Assembly: GCA_025201765.1 (NCBI GenBank)
Contig: MU623582.1
Coordinates: 1 to 33,917 of the forward strand
DNA from: Daldinia sp. FL1419
Lineage: Eukaryota > Ascomycota > Sordariomycetes > Xylariales > Hypoxylaceae
DNA: 33,917 nucleotides
Direction of reading: 5' to 3'
The notes under the pieces are model-generated. The model was given only the letters and a program-made list of their open reading frames with translations, was not told the origin of the DNA and made no database searches. Below, piece after piece: positions 19,393 to 31,289 of this stretch. A program made the translations under genes and the position numbers. Position 1 is the first letter of the stretch; each line of letters opens with the position of its first letter.

Positions 19393-22029
19393 TTATAACA
19401 CTTCTCCAATGATTTTAGCTGCTTCCCGGTAAGTCTGCAGTAGCTTCTCGCATTTCTCGCGCTCCTTCTTGACGCCGTCGTCTTCGTAGAGGAGCTCCTC
19501 AAAGAGAGATTCTTTGTAAAGCTCGCTGACAAGTCTGTTTTGCACCACGTCTTTACAATGATTGACGAGTAAATGCATAACAGCCTTAGGAACTTGATCG
19601 GCAATGGATTCGCGGACAATGTTGAAATACGAGGAAATAAGTGCACGAATTAGCTCCGTCTCCATTGCCTCGCGATCGCTTAAAGCCGGCTCCACATCGC
19701 CCTGCAAGTAAACGTGTCAGTCGGGACAACAAACCAAGCTACAAATCTGACTTACCGACTGCGGCCCAAAACCAAATCCGGCAGCCTTCGGGCTCTCAAC
19801 ATCCTCACGGGTTAACGACGAGGACAACGCCGGCCTATGAGTTAATTTGTCTTCACTTCGTCGAATACTTTGACTGAAAGTGGGCTCCACGCCCTGGCTG
19901 ACATGACGCGGAAGTGCATTAGGAGCGCCGGCCCCAGAAGCTTGGATTGGATGACCGTCTTTCCCAAAGAAATAATTCAAGAATGAATCGCGGGCGGTTC
20001 CAATTGCCTGTTGGTTGAATCGGCTAGGCGAATCCGAGCGCGTACCGTTCATGGCGGCGGCGATGCTGGAAGTTCCATTCTCACGGAGAACGGGTGACAT
20101 GCTTCGCGATCCTAAGCCAGTAGGCTTTCGGGTCTGAGAAACATCATCTCCGTCGTGATCCAGTTCCTCTACACCGTTCGGTGTCTCTGTGCCATTTGTT
20201 CCAAATTCCTTGAGGCGCTTCTTCTCTCGGCGGTCCCTTTCTTCCTGTATCAACTTCTTCCTCTCGCGTTCCTGCTTATTGCTAACCACATGGCTCATGG
20301 CTGCAGCGGCCCCGAGGAAGTTAGGGTGGTTTGTGTTAATGTAAGCTCGTTGAATAGCGATGAGTGATTCGACATAAGAAGATGACGGTCCCAGCCGCTC
20401 TCTCAGAAGATCCGATACGACCTCTATAAGTTTAGCTTGAAGCCTTGGATATCTAGAGAGCTCTGTTGAGCCGCATGTGTGGCATATTTTAATCAACTCT
20501 TCGTATACTAGCTCAACGCATCGTTGACTAGGAAGCTCCAACAGCTTAATTTGGGGCTTGACGAGTAAGTCAAAGGCCATTTCCGGTACGAATAAGCTTG
20601 GCCGGGGACCGGTTGAATTGCGAATGGCGGTTCTGATGTCGAGAGCAGAAAGGTTAGAGGTAGGATCAATCGTCTCCAATGCACTACCAAACACGGAATT
20701 GAAAATATAGTAAATCCGCGCGCCACCAGACAGCTCCTTCGTCGATATGTCGGTAGAGGTACCGTCGATAGACGAAATGAAAGAAGTAGCAAATCGAGTC
20801 ATGAGCTGAAGAATCATAGATCCTCGATGCTCCTTCCCACTAAAATGCATATCGCCATAGCTTGCAAGTTCTTGCTGGGTTTGGCCCATCAATGTGTTGA
20901 GACGTGCCTTGATATCTGGCAGCCGCTCCCGAATATGTGCCATAAGAGTCTGATTAAGGGTCTTGGCCAGGTATTGAGTTCCGCATCGCATAGAGATGGT
21001 TCGGTAAGCAGGATGGTGTCGGAAGAATTCCGACTCTGCCTTAAGAGCATCCTCCATAGGCCGGTTGCCTTGGATATCTTGCTGCGAGCGATTGACCACA
21101 CCGATAAAGCCCAGCTTTAAGGGGTAAACCCGACCAGATAAGATATCCAATGCGTTTGTACCATGATCCATCAAGTCTACCTTGGTGAGAACTCCGATCG
21201 TCCGACGGCCCAAAGGATCAACATGTCTGGCAAGTTTTAAAGCTTCCGAATTAACAATGTCGACATTTGCAGGAGAGACAGCAAGAATAATGCTGTTAGG
21301 TTTGGCAATGTATTCAGAAATAAGGGTTCGGGTCTGTTTCTCAATATCGGCAGGTTGGTCACCGATAGGAACCTATGTCTTGAGTTAGTTACTGGATACA
21401 TCTTGTTCTTCTAAAACCGTGAAGCATACCTTGGTTAGGCCCGGCAAATCAACCAGGGTTAAGTTAAGAACATGAGGTGAATAGATTTTTAAATTGATGG
21501 GTTGTCTGTTGATGCCCTTATTATTGCCGGCAACACGAGAGGTTTCATTCTCAATCTCGCGCTTGACATCCGCAAAATCGGTAAACCTTCGACCGGGTGT
21601 ATGATGGAACTCAGCCCACTCGGAGCGGCGTGCTTGGGTGGGACTCCTGTAAGCGGCCTGTAGATCTGGTTCGGACGGGTCCTCTTCGACGTTGATTAAT
21701 TGCAAAATTAATGGACGACGGGTCACGATGCCGCTTCCTCGGGGCAAAAAATCGCGGCCAACAATGTTCTCAAGCACAGAAGACTTGCCGGCTGATTGCG
21801 AACCGACGACAACCTATGTGTTGTGGATATATGAGTAAGTAACCATACGAGTAACGGATCTAAGATTGAGAAGAAAAAAAAAAGAAAAAAAAAGGCCGAA
21901 TGCAGGATGTCTTGGAAGGGCGGGACATACAATTTGAGGTAGATCGAGAGAGTCTGTGCCAATTGTATTAAAAACTAGATCCTGTAGCTGATTAACAATT
22001 CGCAACAGGTCGTCTCCTAGAGCAGCCAT
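19393..22029 (-). CDS. DNM1: Dynamin-related GTPase Dnm1 (mitochondrial/peroxisomal fission)
   Basis: Predicted large GTPase that oligomerises around mitochondria and peroxisomes to divide them. Exons are 22029-21931, 21813-21430, 21372-19756 and 19701-19393, giving 802 aa; all three introns (21814-21930, 21373-21429, 19702-19755) are phase 0. GTPase motifs: G1 GSQSAGKS (37-44, restored across intron 1), G3 DLPG (155-158), G4 TKVD (224-227). Middle domain and stalk follow. AYINTNHPNFLGAAAAMS leads into a charged, variable insert, and DSFLNYFFGKDGHP is the Dnm1-type segment also present in yeast Dnm1 and lacking in Vps1. The last exon is the GTPase effector domain (EAMETELIRALISSYFNIVR, QVPKAVMHLLVNHCKD). 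No PH or Pro-rich domain, as expected. The assignment rests on the insert segment and on GED similarity. Confidence 0.95.
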
Positions 22030-23253
22030 TTTGGAGACGTTGAGCTCTGTATCGGCCTTTAAAATGACAAATTAGAGAATATTTGACTTCTTTCTTTTTA
22101 ATCTGTGATGCTATCGCCGACAACAAAAATGCTGTTGGATACCGGATTTATTTGCCGTCAACAAGGGTCGTGGGCGCCACCGGTAAGACAAGCTATCTCA
22201 GGCGATAAACCACGAAAAAGACCGCACGACGCAGGTAGATTTGATTATAGTTGACTAGAGTAATAAAAAAAACCCAAGTTAAGCGATGAGGGGGGGGGAG
22301 AAGAGTAGAGTTGATGTGTTGCAGCCCAGTGGGTGCGAAACGACGAGGCGTTGAAAAATATGGAAATATCTCTACTGCTAAAAAGTTTCCATATGCACAT
22401 ACCAGACCTCTTATTACATTGGTTTCATGCGCATATGTAAAAGATGTATATGTACATTATGTACCTTAGGCCCTGCACTTGGAGACGAAGTACATTGTAA
22501 TACATGTCATAACAACGCTCATATGCTGAATATTAATACATTGCAGCTGGTAGGTACAGTACCTAGAAGTACCCATTTTCGGAGACCCGCCTCGTTTTCT
22601 TTATGTCACCCAATCACTTCAAGTCCCATTGGGTCAGATAGGCAATATCCAAGTACATATCAAGACGTATCGAAACGTATCTGGATAGCTCTTTTTAGTA
22701 CCTTTTAAAAGCACATTCCACCATTCCACATATTCTATAACGATACATATAAAAGGCACAGGCAAGTTTGACCCAAGCATGTACAGCAAGATTTTTCTCC
22801 CCAATCATTACGAACGCATCCACTTTCGATCCCTACAGCTCCATTATCCTCGACCAATATAGTACTTCAACTATCTTCTCGTACGTTCTGGCAGAAAAGA
22901 AATATAATCCGTCTATCGCAGGACCATGATCGTGACATACTGTATTCCAATCACATTTTTATTTAAATATATATATATATACGATGCTTAAGACAGGTTT
23001 CTTTGGGGGTGTAGGGATAGTGCATAATTTAGGAAAATATGTATATGAAGTGGCTAATAAAATTCTAACCTCGGGTATCTTAATTGCCTACGTATAAAGT
23101 TGCTATTGGATACCTATTATATAACGCAGTCCTTTTCGTAGAATAATTGGTATAATCATATATATTGTTATAGTACAGCGTCTCTCTCTGGACCACGAGA
23201 CAATGTGCAGTATGCATGACTACCTCTATATACGCGCTTTGAATTCATTAGTT
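22030..23253. promoter_or_regulatory. Intergenic region upstream of Dnm1
   Basis: About 1.2 kb containing the Dnm1 promoter and the 3' flank of the next minus-strand gene. Visible: a G9 run near 22290, ATGCGCATATG/TGTACATTATG-like short repeats at about 22390-22560 and a (TA)n run at about 22966-22981. No gene is recognised. Confidence 0.5.
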
Positions 23254-24222
23254 CTAGGTGCCCTGTGTTCCCCGGATATGATTTAAAAGCTGCTGAAGCC
23301 TACGCACTGCCTTCAACTTTGGAGGGGAGGAGGCTTCATGAGGTTCCGAAACGTTAGTAAGCTCCTCCTGAGCTACCTTTACAAGGGATCCGAGCTCTCC
23401 CCATACTTCGTCAGTGTAACTAGAGAGAACATCCCGCCACTTATCAACCCAGATATTCCTAGCTTCTTCTAAGTCAGATACGCCGAGTAAGTCACCATAC
23501 TCTTTTATGCCATTACCATTCGGACCAAAACCAGGAAAGAAGTTCAGAATATTGTCCCACTGTCCATGCAATGAAGTATGTTCCCTAGATTCACCGTCTT
23601 CGAAAAGGCGACGATGTAGAGTTGCTTGATCGGTATTCGTCAAGACCAGGCCTGTTTCTTCAACTTCGTCATATCCTAAATCGAGAAGGTCAACGACGTC
23701 CATTCCGTCTTTTGGGTTGATCGGATTAGTTTGCTGTATATTGTAATATGCGGGTGTATACATCAGCCCGTACTCCCCGACTTTGATATCACCAGGGTCA
23801 GTCTCCTCTAATGTGCCCGTCCCGTTAAGGAAGGATGAGAAGCTAGATTCACTCGGGACCTCTTGTTCCTGCGTCCGTGCGGACCTGAACGTATCTGGAA
23901 CTGTTCCTTGAGCAAAGCTACTGCATGTTGGTGCCTCATTCACAGCAGTGTCTTGTCCGGGTCTAGATGACTCGGCTTTATCCGAGGGTAAGGTATCTGC
24001 TAAGGAGGCGCCGCTAAGGCGCTGGAGAACCATGTCATTAGCAAGTTTGCTCGCGGATGCGCTTAGTCGTGATATGAACGAGGTCGTATCGGAGACGGCT
24101 CCAATAGAACTTGAACGTCCTTCTTGCCCTACCGACTCGGATAAGACATTATTTGAATTCGTTGCAACCTCTTTCCCTTTGGCCTCCTTCGACGTTGCTC
24201 CTTCGTCATTTTCTTGGCCCAT
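23254..24222 (-). CDS. Hypothetical protein with conserved-looking C-terminal domain
   Basis: Single-exon frame of 322 aa. Residues 1-150 are Ser/Thr/Glu-rich and probably disordered, with one possible helix, SFISRLSASASKLANDMVLQ. Residues about 175-240 include DGMDVVDLLDL and ATLHRRLFEDGE. The C-terminal part (about 216-318) is Trp- and acid-rich (QWDNILNFFPGF, EARNIWVDKWRDVLSSYTDE, VWGELGSLVKVAQEE) and ends in a basic helix (KAVRRLQQLLNHIRG), so it looks folded. It resembles an unnamed ascomycete family from memory of its architecture only. No signal peptide or membrane segment is present. Function unknown. Confidence 0.75.
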   Translation of the reverse strand: MGQENDEGATSKEAKGKEVATNSNNVLSESVGQEGRSSSIGAVSDTTSFISRLSASASKLANDMVLQRLSGASLADTLPSDKAESSRPGQDTAVNEAPTCSSFAQGTVPDTFRSARTQEQEVPSESSFSSFLNGTGTLEETDPGDIKVGEYGLMYTPAYYNIQQTNPINPKDGMDVVDLLDLGYDEVEETGLVLTNTDQATLHRRLFEDGESREHTSLHGQWDNILNFFPGFGPNGNGIKEYGDLLGVSDLEEARNIWVDKWRDVLSSYTDEVWGELGSLVKVAQEELTNVSEPHEASSPPKLKAVRRLQQLLNHIRGTQGT

Positions 24223-25205
24223 TATAATTTTAGTTACTCCCCTAGTTGTGCTATTTTGGAGGTATAATTAAGTTGCGGCGTTGCGAACTCTTTGTGCACA
24301 AAAGGGAAGCTCTAGTTGGGGGCTAGAAGGATATAAATCAACGACGAGTAATTATTGTATTCGTATATTTGGGAGTGTATAGTCCTTGATGTAAGTAGGT
24401 TAGGTACTTAGTTCCAATTATTTATGCTAGGTTTATATACATACATGTAAGGGCAAGTAAAAAATATCGGTAAGGCTCGGCTTTAAGGAGGTGTAAAGAA
24501 CAAAATGTAATGATGTAATTCAAAAATTACTTAGGTACATAGAGTATGATTATGGACATACCTTACTTATATGCATGTGTACATGGTTATATCAATCTCT
24601 AATTGAGTTTTAGCCACCTTTGTTTACATGTGACGATAAAGACATCTCCCGAGTATATGACAAATTTCTTCCCTAAGTCAAATTATATTACAATATTTTA
24701 ACATTTTAACCAATAAATTCATATATATTTTACCTTAATAGTGCTTAGCTATATGTAAGTGCGTTGGGTATAAAAAATGAGCGTATATCTGTACTCTTTT
24801 GCAATTAACATAAATAATTTTAAAGCTTAATAATTACATAAAAATTCCAACTACCATATAATATCTTATAAACTTTCAATTTAAAGCCCAACCACATATT
24901 TAAGCAACATTTTACAATTACAAAATAGATCATTGAGGATTGTGGTGAATCGTGCCACGTGCAACACTTCCCAATCTAGTTACAAAGAAGCCTAATTATA
25001 TATCGCAACACTGCCCGGCACAATCATACAATCATATCAACAGAAGTTAACATATTTACAGGTAGAAAATTACAAATGATTAATTCTAAAAATAAATATA
25101 TAAATAATGTAACTATTAATATTTACATCTTAAGGGCATTCAATACATAATATAATGGTCATTATGTACCTCCTAATATAATAATTAATAATATTTATAT
25201 ATATT

Positions 25206-25233
25206 TACTTTATAGGTATATACCTATAAAGTA
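25206..25233. repeat. 28-bp perfect palindrome
   Basis: Each arm is 14 bp (TACTTTATAGGTAT and its exact reverse complement) with no spacer. It lies in AT-rich intergenic DNA. Its core resembles the shorter TAGGTACCTA-like palindromes scattered through other intergenic regions of the window. Confidence 0.9.
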
Positions 25234-26645
25234 CTTAGAAAAGAAATAGGTACATTCATGCAAATATATAGAACTGCTGCCCCTCTTACTGCCTCCGTTT
25301 CTATTTCGTAGCTTTTGTACTGCACTTATGTCATACTTTGTACATTAAGAAATAGGTTTGAAATTGTTCAGGTACCTAGGTATGTTAGCTACTCCAAACA
25401 TGGAACTATGCTAGGTTTTTATATAAATACTTAAGTACCTAGGTACATATAATTATCTTAATAATATAATTGTTTAAATGGCTAATTGCTTTTTCTCTTT
25501 GATCATATATTCGGGTTCATTCTGAAGCTCTTCTGCCTTGTTGGATATATATACATGAGTTCTCACGGTTTCCCAATAGAAGCTTAGTGCTCGCAAGGGG
25601 GGCCTTAGGTTAGGCATTCTTACCCTGGAGCTCCATACTATATCCATAGGCGCAACCTTGACTTCGTACTAGAACATTTATAACTGGAAGTTAAACAAAC
25701 ATCAACGCTAAAAAGCTGTAAGCTTACAGAGAATATTGACTTACCCACCACACAGGTACATGTATTTGGCGCATGACTGTACCATGTATGAGTAGATAGG
25801 TGCTTACCTAGGTCGGTATTATAGGTAAAATATACTATGTCTTTACGGTACTGTGCTTGGGAAAAACGATACGTGACGCGTGTTTAAAGTATATATATAC
25901 GATAGAACAATGGGTAAGCGCATTCGTTCATTGTATGACGATTCCCTTTTGCTCGGGAACAATACCTTAAATACCTACTAAAAGGCATATTGCAGTTGGG
26001 TATATGAAGGACTTTCAGTAGGTACATAACGTAGGTAGGTACCTGAGACATCATGCCTCATGGCTGCCCGCTCGCCCATCTTATCTACCTCCTAAAGAGG
26101 TACTTAACCTACCAAGATACAGCACTGAGAAAAGGCCCAAAACCGGCAAGCCTGCACTGACATAAAGCCGACCACCCCAGGCACATCTACTGCCATTAAT
26201 CAAATACCACCCCTCCCCCAAATTCCGACCCAGCAAAAAACCAGCAAGCCCCAGACTTTTCCCCCCTACCAAGACCTTTTGAGCATTAAACCATAACCCA
26301 TTGCAGCCCATAAACGTACAATACACAACGTACTAACTGCTAGGACCTATCTACTAGGTCTACCATAACTCACATCACATCACTCACCCAAAAACCAACA
26401 ACTACGCTTTGCCGTCATTTTGCTGCAGCTCGTGTATCCTTTCCCCCCATCGCCCTCCCCCCTCCTCCTGATAGCCAGCGGGTGCTTCTGATCACTTTTT
26501 TTGTTTTGTCTTTTTAAACTATTGTGCATTGGCTTCTTGATTGATTCCGAGGCTTTATATTAGCACGAAATTCCTTGATTCTCCCCGACCGCAGAATTCA
26601 TTGGGAAAGTGAGTACGTACTTATCTGGCTTTAAGGTCAACCCTT

Positions 26646-26727
26646 CCCATCTTTTTCTTTTTCTTTTTCTTAAAATAATTTTTTTTTCTTGTTGAAAAAA
26701 AAAAGAAAAAAAAAAAAAAAAAAAAAC
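26646..26727 (+). repeat. Polypyrimidine then poly(A) inverted-repeat tract
   Basis: (CTTTTT)n and T9 runs are followed, after GTTG, by runs of A with single G interruptions. The two halves are approximately complementary and could form a long imperfect hairpin upstream of the PP2A B55 start. Low complexity is the simplest explanation. Confidence 0.7.
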
Positions 26728-27064
26728 CTCCCACGCGCCGTCTCAATACGTACAACCACCCCGCCGCCCTAGACCCGCCCCTCCGACTACCATTTTCCCA
26801 CATCCCAGCCTACCAACCTACCAAAGCCTACCAAAAGCCTATCTAACTCCAACAGCCGCAATAGATACCTCGACACGCTTTTCGGTCTATCTTCACCTCA
26901 AGTCGCGTATCATTACTCCATCGCCCATAGCCCATCGCCCATCGCCGAGCCCTCATTAGTTGCGGCCGCGATACGCTAATCTAATCATCTACCACATAAC
27001 CTCTTCTCTGGACTGAAATACGGGTCGGAGCTTAGGTAGCTTCACCCCCAAACCCATCGCGAAT

Positions 27065-29000
27065 ATGGTGGAAGGAGATTCAAACTCTCCCACCTGGAAG
27101 TTCACCCAGTAAGTTTATACAAAGGATCTTCCATGGTTCTCCTCTCGTTTCGTAATTCTTGTCGCCACCGTCGTCTCCCGCCTGCGGCAAACCGAATCCC
27201 CACACACCTATTCTCTACGGTTGTAAACTATTCACCTGATAACGATTGCTGACTTCGGCCTCCCGCTTCTAGGTGCTTTGGTGACAAAGGAGATGTCGAG
27301 GATATCACAGAAGGTATATTTTCCCATTCATCTCGTCTTGACCCCAAGGTCTTTTGCAGGCTTCTCTAAGCTTCAGATCGCACAGTTCCATGACTTCCCA
27401 TATCATTAGACTAAGCATGTTGGGTTTTCCTATGCTTACATGAGATTTTTAGCCGATATCATATCAACCGTCGAGTTCGACCATACCGGTAACTACTTAG
27501 CAACAGGAGACAAAGGCGGCCGCGTTGTTTTATTCGAGAGGAACGAGACGGTCAGTTGGCGATCCGGATAAATGAATCCTGAGGAGCATATCAAGCCTAA
27601 CCTCTTTTACAGAAAAAAACTTGTGAATACAAGTTCCATACCGAATTTCAATCACACGAGCCCGAATTTGACTACCTCAAATCTCTAGAAATAGAAGAGA
27701 AGATTAACAAGATCAAGTGGTGTCGTCGTCAGAACGCTTCTCACTATTTGCTTTCCACTAACGACAAAACGATCAAGCTATGGAAAGTTTTTGAGAAGTC
27801 ACTAAAAGTAGTAGCCGAGAACAACTTATCCCACGATCTGACCCCGGGCAATATTGCTGGTGTGGGAGGAGGCGCACCAAGAGCCCTTCCTCAGTCATAT
27901 TTCAAGACTGCCGGAGAGTTGAAGCTACCGCGACTAACGCATCACGATACTGTCGTCGCTGCGGTCCCCCGACGTACGTACGCGAATGCTCACGCCTACC
28001 ACATCAACAGCATCTCGGTCAACAGCGATGGCGAGACCTTCATAAGTAGTGACGACTTGCGGATCAATCTCTGGAACTTGAATATCCAGGACCAAAGTTT
28101 CAACATTGTCGATATCAAGCCTGCAAATATGGAGGAGTTGACTGAGGTTATTACTGCCGCCGAGTTTCACCCCATCAGCTGCAACTGGTTCATGTATGCA
28201 AGCTCGAAGGGCACCATCAAACTAGCTGACATGCGGGAAAGTGCCCTCTGTGATCAGCACGCAAAGCGTATGAGTCCCTACCTACGCCTAGCTTAAAAGG
28301 GTAATATTAGCTAATGGTATCGTCTAGTTTTTGAACAAGAAGAAGACCCATCGTCAAGATCATTCTTCTCCGAGATCATATCCTCCATTTCGGACGTACG
28401 CTTCTCTTACGACGGCAGATATATCTTATCCCGAGACTATCTTACCGTCAAGATCTGGGATGTCAATATGGAACGCCAGCCGGTTAAAACTATACCTATC
28501 CATGAGCACTTGAGGCCGCGGCTATGCGATACGTACGAGAATGATAGTATCTTCGACAAATTTGAGGTCGTTTTCTCAGGTGACGCCAAGAATGTTATGA
28601 CTGGAAGTTACAATAATAACTTCATGATCTATCCTTCGGATCCCGAAAAGGAGATCGAGGTTGTCTTGCAAGCAGATAAATCAGCATTTAAGGCGAAGAA
28701 AGTAGGCATTCCGACCCCTATCAACTCGTCGACAAGCCCCACAGCGACCAACGGTGGTAAGAAGGGCGGATCGCGTGCGGGTAGTCCGGCGGCCGGAGCA
28801 GGTCAGGGACAGAGGATGCGGAAGGAGACGGACGCAGATCAGATTGACTTCAACAAGAAGATTTTACACATGAGTTGGCATCCTTTCGAGGACAGTATCG
28901 CTATTGCTGCGACAAACAACGTAAGCAGTTTTGCACGAATATTCTTTGACCGCCTACGGTAACTAACATAGTACAGTTATTTGTCTTTTCAGCCCTCTAA
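27065..29000 (+). CDS. CDC55: PP2A regulatory subunit B, B55/Cdc55 type
   Basis: Predicted WD40 B-subunit that directs the PP2A phosphatase core to substrates in mitosis and morphogenesis. Exons are 27065-27108, 27273-27313, 27453-27550, 27613-28267, 28328-28920 and 28977-29000, giving 484 aa. Three exons are tiny (44, 41 and 24 nt). Assembled motifs are TWKFTQCFGDKG, ADIISTVEFDHTGNYLATGDKGGRVVLFER, YKFHTEFQSHEPEFDYLKSLEIEEKINKI, INSISVNSDGETFISSDDLRINLWNL, FHPISCNWFMYASSKGTIKLADMRE, FSYDGRYILSRDYLTVKIWD and the C-terminal LFVFSAL. A Gly/Ser-rich insert (KKGGSRAGSPAAGAGQGQ) before the last repeat is a fungal feature. A frame that ignores splicing stops within intron 4 (28268-28327) or runs on through 28921. 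The start is fixed by the conserved TWKF context. Confidence 0.94.
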
Positions 29001-30100
29001 GGGGTGTAATGGTGCTCTCCGGCAGCGGCCGGATATTTCGCCGCCTGGCGTTCCTGCTCTGCGGAAAACCCTCCCGATTCGAAGTGTGGTAGAGATGTGC
29101 GTCGCCATTGCCAGTAGTCTGTCTCCTTGATAGTTACGCGCGCCCTTTTGGACGTAGATGACTATCCGTAGTATTTGTGAGGCTGCTGGCTTGCCCAACG
29201 GAAGCGGATACGTTATAAATGAGAAAACGTTGGGTTTACGACACAGGGTGCATACGGGAGGTTGACTTTGCCCTAAGCCTAGCATAACAGGCAATCGGGA
29301 ATTGTAGTAAAGAAATGTTGGGGGGGTTAAAGCATGGCCTCTCAGCAACGGAATCCCACAAGGGGCGAGTTGCATCTATGTCGGCGGACATGGGGCCCAA
29401 TATCATGGCCTAGACTCTACAAGGCAGACTAAAGACCATAAGACGGGACTCAAGACAAATAAGATCTGAAGCATGTATGATCGTGTGCCCAAGCCCGTTG
29501 TGAGTGTCTAATGAATGAGTTTACGTATTAATCTACTATAGATATTAGTACCAATGAAGTTGTTAATGACGAACTCAATATGCTTTGGTTGCTTCAATGA
29601 TTCTTGGGTTGCCAGATTTCTCCCGTATCCGGGAGGTTCGCCGTAATATCTTGGTCGGGCCCGGTGACGCTGGGTGAGAGCAACCGATATATTTCAATAG
29701 ATACCTAACCTTAGATAGCTAAGTGAAGATTTGCATAGACCACCTAGTTGGAGAGCGAATGTATGTCTTACACTAGATTTCTATTTGGCATTGTAAACTG
29801 GCATTGACATGCCAGACGACTATGAAACCGCCCTATTCTACTAGGCGTTGTTCTGTACATAAAAATAAGTAATGATTAATAAGTAACTTATAAATGGATG
29901 GTTTATGAGGGATGGTTTGTGAGGGTGACGCGTGGGAGTGATATAATGTGGAAATAACTTTCTGCGGATGGCAGGCCGAGAATCTGGGGACCATCCCATA
30001 TGCCTACCTATTCCCTATTAGGTACTTACCCAGTTATAATATGAAGAATATCTATCTTAATAGGTAAGGGCTGCATATATGTTCATATATAGTTCCTAAA
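29001..30100. other. Intergenic region downstream of the PP2A B55 gene
   Basis: About 1.1 kb of normal composition following the PP2A stop, probably beginning with its 3' UTR. A 128-codon minus-strand open frame at 28989-29375 shows no recognisable protein and overlaps the last PP2A exon. Nothing else is seen before composition falls to high AT near 30100. Confidence 0.55.
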
Positions 30101-31282
30101 TGGAATATGGAATAGGATATGGATAAAAGTTGTATTTTTTTAGGTATATATATTAGGTATTAAGATTTAAACTTATAATATTAATTAAATTTTCATTTGA
30201 AATTATAATAAACTTTATATCTATAACTATTAAATTTTTCATTTATTATAAAACCTTTCCAAATAATTACTAATCTTCAAAATGCCTATTATAACTATTA
30301 TCCAAAGACTCTTATATCTTAATTCTGATATAAGGCAAATATAAATTACGTAGGTATTTACCGCCTATAGGTATATATTTACCATAAATTGATTAGGTAT
30401 ATAAATGCTAATATCATCCCATATATACATAGGTACCTGGATACCTCAGTACTTACCATATGCACTTAAAGCATAATACAACTTAAAATACATGTAGAGA
30501 ATAAGTGGGTCTTTGAGAGTACAGTGGGGAGATAAAAAAAACGTCCAAAATTCATTTTTACACCAAAACTTACCAAATTCAAATACTAATAACTTAATAA
30601 ATTTATATGGAATAAATTATTTATAATTTTATATTATATTTATAATTGATTAATTAATAAACTTACCATTTTAGAATATTTTTATAATTTTTTTTATAGA
30701 ATAAAATGATGTAGAAATTGATATATTATAAAATTTAATAGATTTTATATGGAGAATGATTATAATTTGGAGTTTTTTGAGCATTATTTGCATAAATTAC
30801 CCTTTAATTTTTCTAATTTAATTTTTATAATTTTTGAAAAATAAATAATCTAATGTTCATATAAAATCCTATTTAAAGATGAATTTTTATTAATTATTTA
30901 TATATAAATTTATAAAGATATTAAATTAAGAAAATTGTATATGCAAATAAATATACCTTATTTATATCTTATAATTATAAGTTTAATCTTTAATTTAAAA
31001 TTCCTAAAAAATCTAAATTATATTCTAAAGTAATTTTATTAAGATATAAACCTTTTTATTTAATTTTATCTTTTAATTTGGTTATGTTATTTAATATTAA
31101 AGAGAATGAAATGGAATTAAAAAATATTGTCACATAATACACAGGGAAAAATTATGATTGTAAAATTCAAGTTGTTATTATTCTTATTAGAATTCTAAAA
31201 TTGAATAATGAGGCTTTTTATGGAATTGTTACAAAGGAAAGAATTTTTCCACATTATTTTTTAAATTTATTAATTTAATATA
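30101..31282. repeat. AT-rich block, probable LTR / RIP-mutated repeats
   Basis: No gene is readable. It begins with GGTACC-type motifs (30430-30439) and turns strongly AT-rich. It adjoins the 3' end of the copia relic, so its right part should contain the 3' LTR (minus-strand sense). The purine run at 31289-31283 suggests the LTR starts just after it, at about 31282. A segment 31128-31253 begins TGTCAC and ends CCACA, but LTR limits cannot be fixed from one copy. Confidence 0.5.
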
Positions 31283-31289
31283 TCCCTCC
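31283..31289 (-). other. Candidate polypurine tract of the copia element
   Basis: GGAGGGA on the minus strand, about 200 nt after the end of the RNase H reading frame, in the place where a polypurine tract would prime plus-strand synthesis next to the 3' LTR. The LTR start (TG, possibly mutated to TA by RIP) would follow directly. Inference from position only. Confidence 0.4.

Larger units (their letters stand above)
24223..27064. other. Long intergenic region upstream of the PP2A B55 gene
   Basis: A 2.8-kb stretch without a supported gene. The part at about 24650-25250 is AT-rich. Palindromic GGTACC-centred motifs recur (25370-25382, 25433-25449, 26036-26045), and a 28-bp perfect palindrome lies at 25206-25233. 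The right end (about 26400-27064) is the likely PP2A promoter and leader. A GTGAGT donor at about 26608 followed by CTTAG near 27036 would fit a 5' UTR intron, but this is speculative. Confidence 0.5.

Noticed and set aside
28989..29375. 128-codon minus-strand open frame
   Set aside because: It has no recognisable protein features and overlaps the last coding exon and 3' flank of the PP2A B55 gene.
30520..30530. TACAGTGGGGA as a Tc1/mariner or pogo terminal repeat after a TA target
   Set aside because: No matching inverted terminus or transposase sequence was found in the AT-rich DNA downstream.
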